The position numbers and the translations under genes were made by a program. Below are positions 6,744 through 7,732 of a DNA stretch of 7,732 bases, piece after piece. The notes below the pieces were generated by a model, which was not told the DNA's origin, searched no databases, and worked only from the letters and a program-made list of their open reading frames with translations. The stretch is from Roseovarius sp. (lineage in GTDB: Bacteria; Pseudomonadota; Alphaproteobacteria; Rhodobacterales; Rhodobacteraceae): assembly GCA_007125415.1 (NCBI GenBank), contig SLDH01000225.1, forward strand, positions 1-7,732, written 5' to 3'. The stretch's first letter is position 1. Every line of letters starts with the position of its first letter.

Positions 6744-6788
6744 TGACGCGCCTGTCTGGCCGCAGGTGCAGGGGAAAGGCTGGTCGGG

Positions 6789-7718
6789 ATGGAAACTCAG
6801 CGTGATCACCGTAACTGGCTTTCTGCCCTGCCACCCGCGCAGCGCGCCGATCTGACGCGGCGCTCGGATGCTGCCGGGTTGCGTCATCTGGCCTTGCATC
6901 TGGGGATGATCCTGCTCGGCGGCGGGCTGATCGCCGCGCAGATACCGGGCTGGTGGCTCTTGCTGCCTGTGCAGGGCGTGCTGCTGGTATTCCTCTTCAC
7001 CCTCGCGCATGAGGCAACGCACCGCACGCCATTCGCGTCGGACTGGCTGAACGCCGCGGCCGGTCATATGGCGGGGCTGATCATTGTGCTGCCCTTCATC
7101 TGGTTTCGATACCTGCACCTCGCCCATCATCGCTGGACCAACATTCCGGGACGTGACCCCGAATTGGAACAGGCCAAACCCCGGACCCCGGCGGAATGGG
7201 CGCTGCATGTCTCGGGGCTGCCCTATTGGGTCGGGGCAGGGCGGGTGATGGCACGGCTGGTGGCGGGCCGCGCCGAGGATGACTTCCTGCCTGCCGCCGC
7301 GCGTCCCCGTGTCGTGGCCGAGGCGCGGATGATGGCGGCGGTCTACGGGCTTGCAGCGCTCAGCCTGATCTGGTCGCCGGTGCTGATCTGGGTCTGGCTG
7401 GTGCCGATATTGCTGGGGCAACCGGTGCTGCGGCTTTATCTGTTGGCGGAGCACGGAGACTGCCCGCATGTGGCCGACATGTTCCTCAACACGCGAACCA
7501 CATTCACCACCCGCGCTGTGCGGTTTCTGGCCTGGAACATGCCTTATCACACCGAGCATCATGTTGCCCCGACAGTGCCCTTTCACCGTCTGCCCGAGTT
7601 GCATCTGCTGATGCGGGATCGTCTGGGCGTCACCGCCGATGGCTATGCAGCCTTCAACCGCGCCTATCTCGCCCGACGCTTGCGGCGCGAGGAGGTGGCA
7701 GGCGACGCAGCGGATTGA
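6789..7718 (+). CDS. Membrane fatty-acid-desaturase-family protein
   Basis: A non-haem di-iron membrane enzyme of 309 residues in the fatty acid desaturase superfamily, which uses O2 and reducing power to desaturate or hydroxylate lipid-like substrates. All three histidine boxes are intact: H74-E-A-T-H78, H110-L-A-H-H114 (followed by RWTN) and H254-T-E-H-H258, with an additional E221-H-G that may supply a further ligand. Hydrophobic segments are near 33-52, 55-73, 90-107 and 183-210, with the histidine clusters on one face. The C-terminal block WNMPYHTEHH...P.VPFHRLPELH is characteristic of bacterial members. The start at 6789 has AAGG nine bases upstream. The gene lies 45 bases after the ATPase stop on the same strand with no terminator between them, so it is probably cotranscribed. 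The exact substrate (acyl lipid, carotenoid or other) and electron donor are not deducible; no ferredoxin or cytochrome b5 domain is fused. Confidence 0.92.
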   Translation: METQRDHRNWLSALPPAQRADLTRRSDAAGLRHLALHLGMILLGGGLIAAQIPGWWLLLPVQGVLLVFLFTLAHEATHRTPFASDWLNAAAGHMAGLIIVLPFIWFRYLHLAHHRWTNIPGRDPELEQAKPRTPAEWALHVSGLPYWVGAGRVMARLVAGRAEDDFLPAAARPRVVAEARMMAAVYGLAALSLIWSPVLIWVWLVPILLGQPVLRLYLLAEHGDCPHVADMFLNTRTTFTTRAVRFLAWNMPYHTEHHVAPTVPFHRLPELHLLMRDRLGVTADGYAAFNRAYLARRLRREEVAGDAAD

Positions 7719-7732
7719 CGCGGGCAGGCGCC

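Noticed and set aside
6740..6805. A 21-codon frame starting at an ATGA overlapping the ATPase stop
   Set aside because: Too short, basic and featureless, and it runs into the start of the desaturase gene; its ATGA overlap looks like chance.
3774..7604. A 1276-codon open frame on the minus strand antisense to the ATPase and desaturase genes
   Set aside because: Its translation is rich in His, Arg, Gln and Gly without any domain, as expected for the antisense of GC-rich codons. The sense strand encodes two proteins with all family motifs.

Overview
This window is GC-rich (roughly two thirds G+C by eye), gene-dense chromosomal DNA that looks alphaproteobacterial. Gene content and codon use fit the Rhodobacterales (Roseobacter/Rhodobacter group), but the genus cannot be named from the sequence. 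There is no rRNA, tRNA, CRISPR array, insertion sequence or phage gene. Six complete protein genes are well supported.

Left part (1-1467): after about 250 bases without a recognisable gene, which hold several inverted repeats, there is a leftward 12-segment major facilitator transporter. Its start codon has no Shine-Dalgarno sequence, and a possible promoter sits so close that the mRNA could be leaderless.

Middle (1595-3611): a rightward three-gene unit, divergent from the transporter across a 127-base gap. It encodes the cobalamin-pathway precorrin-6A reductase CobK, a compact AlkA-type 3-methyladenine DNA glycosylase, and an alpha/beta-hydrolase of the phospholipase/carboxylesterase family. 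Both junctions are 4-base stop/start overlaps (GTGA, then ATGA), so the genes are almost certainly cotranscribed and translationally coupled although their functions are unrelated.

Right part (3612-7718): a 375-base gap carries a strong terminator-like hairpin and, 25 bases further on, a near-consensus FNR/FixK-type palindrome (TTGAC-N4-ATCAG). It is followed by a P2-type cation-transporting ATPase and, 45 bases downstream, a membrane fatty-acid-desaturase-family protein with three complete histidine boxes. The likely reading is an oxygen-responsive two-gene unit that adjusts ion transport and membrane lipids. The ATPase keeps every catalytic motif and the PEGLP element of M4, but has Ser-Ser in M6 where Ca2+ pumps have Thr-Asp, so its ion or stoichiometry cannot be taken from Ca2+-ATPases.

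I see no clearly novel multi-gene system. The points most worth following are the FNR-type box with the pump/desaturase pair, the altered cation site, and the possibly leaderless transporter gene.
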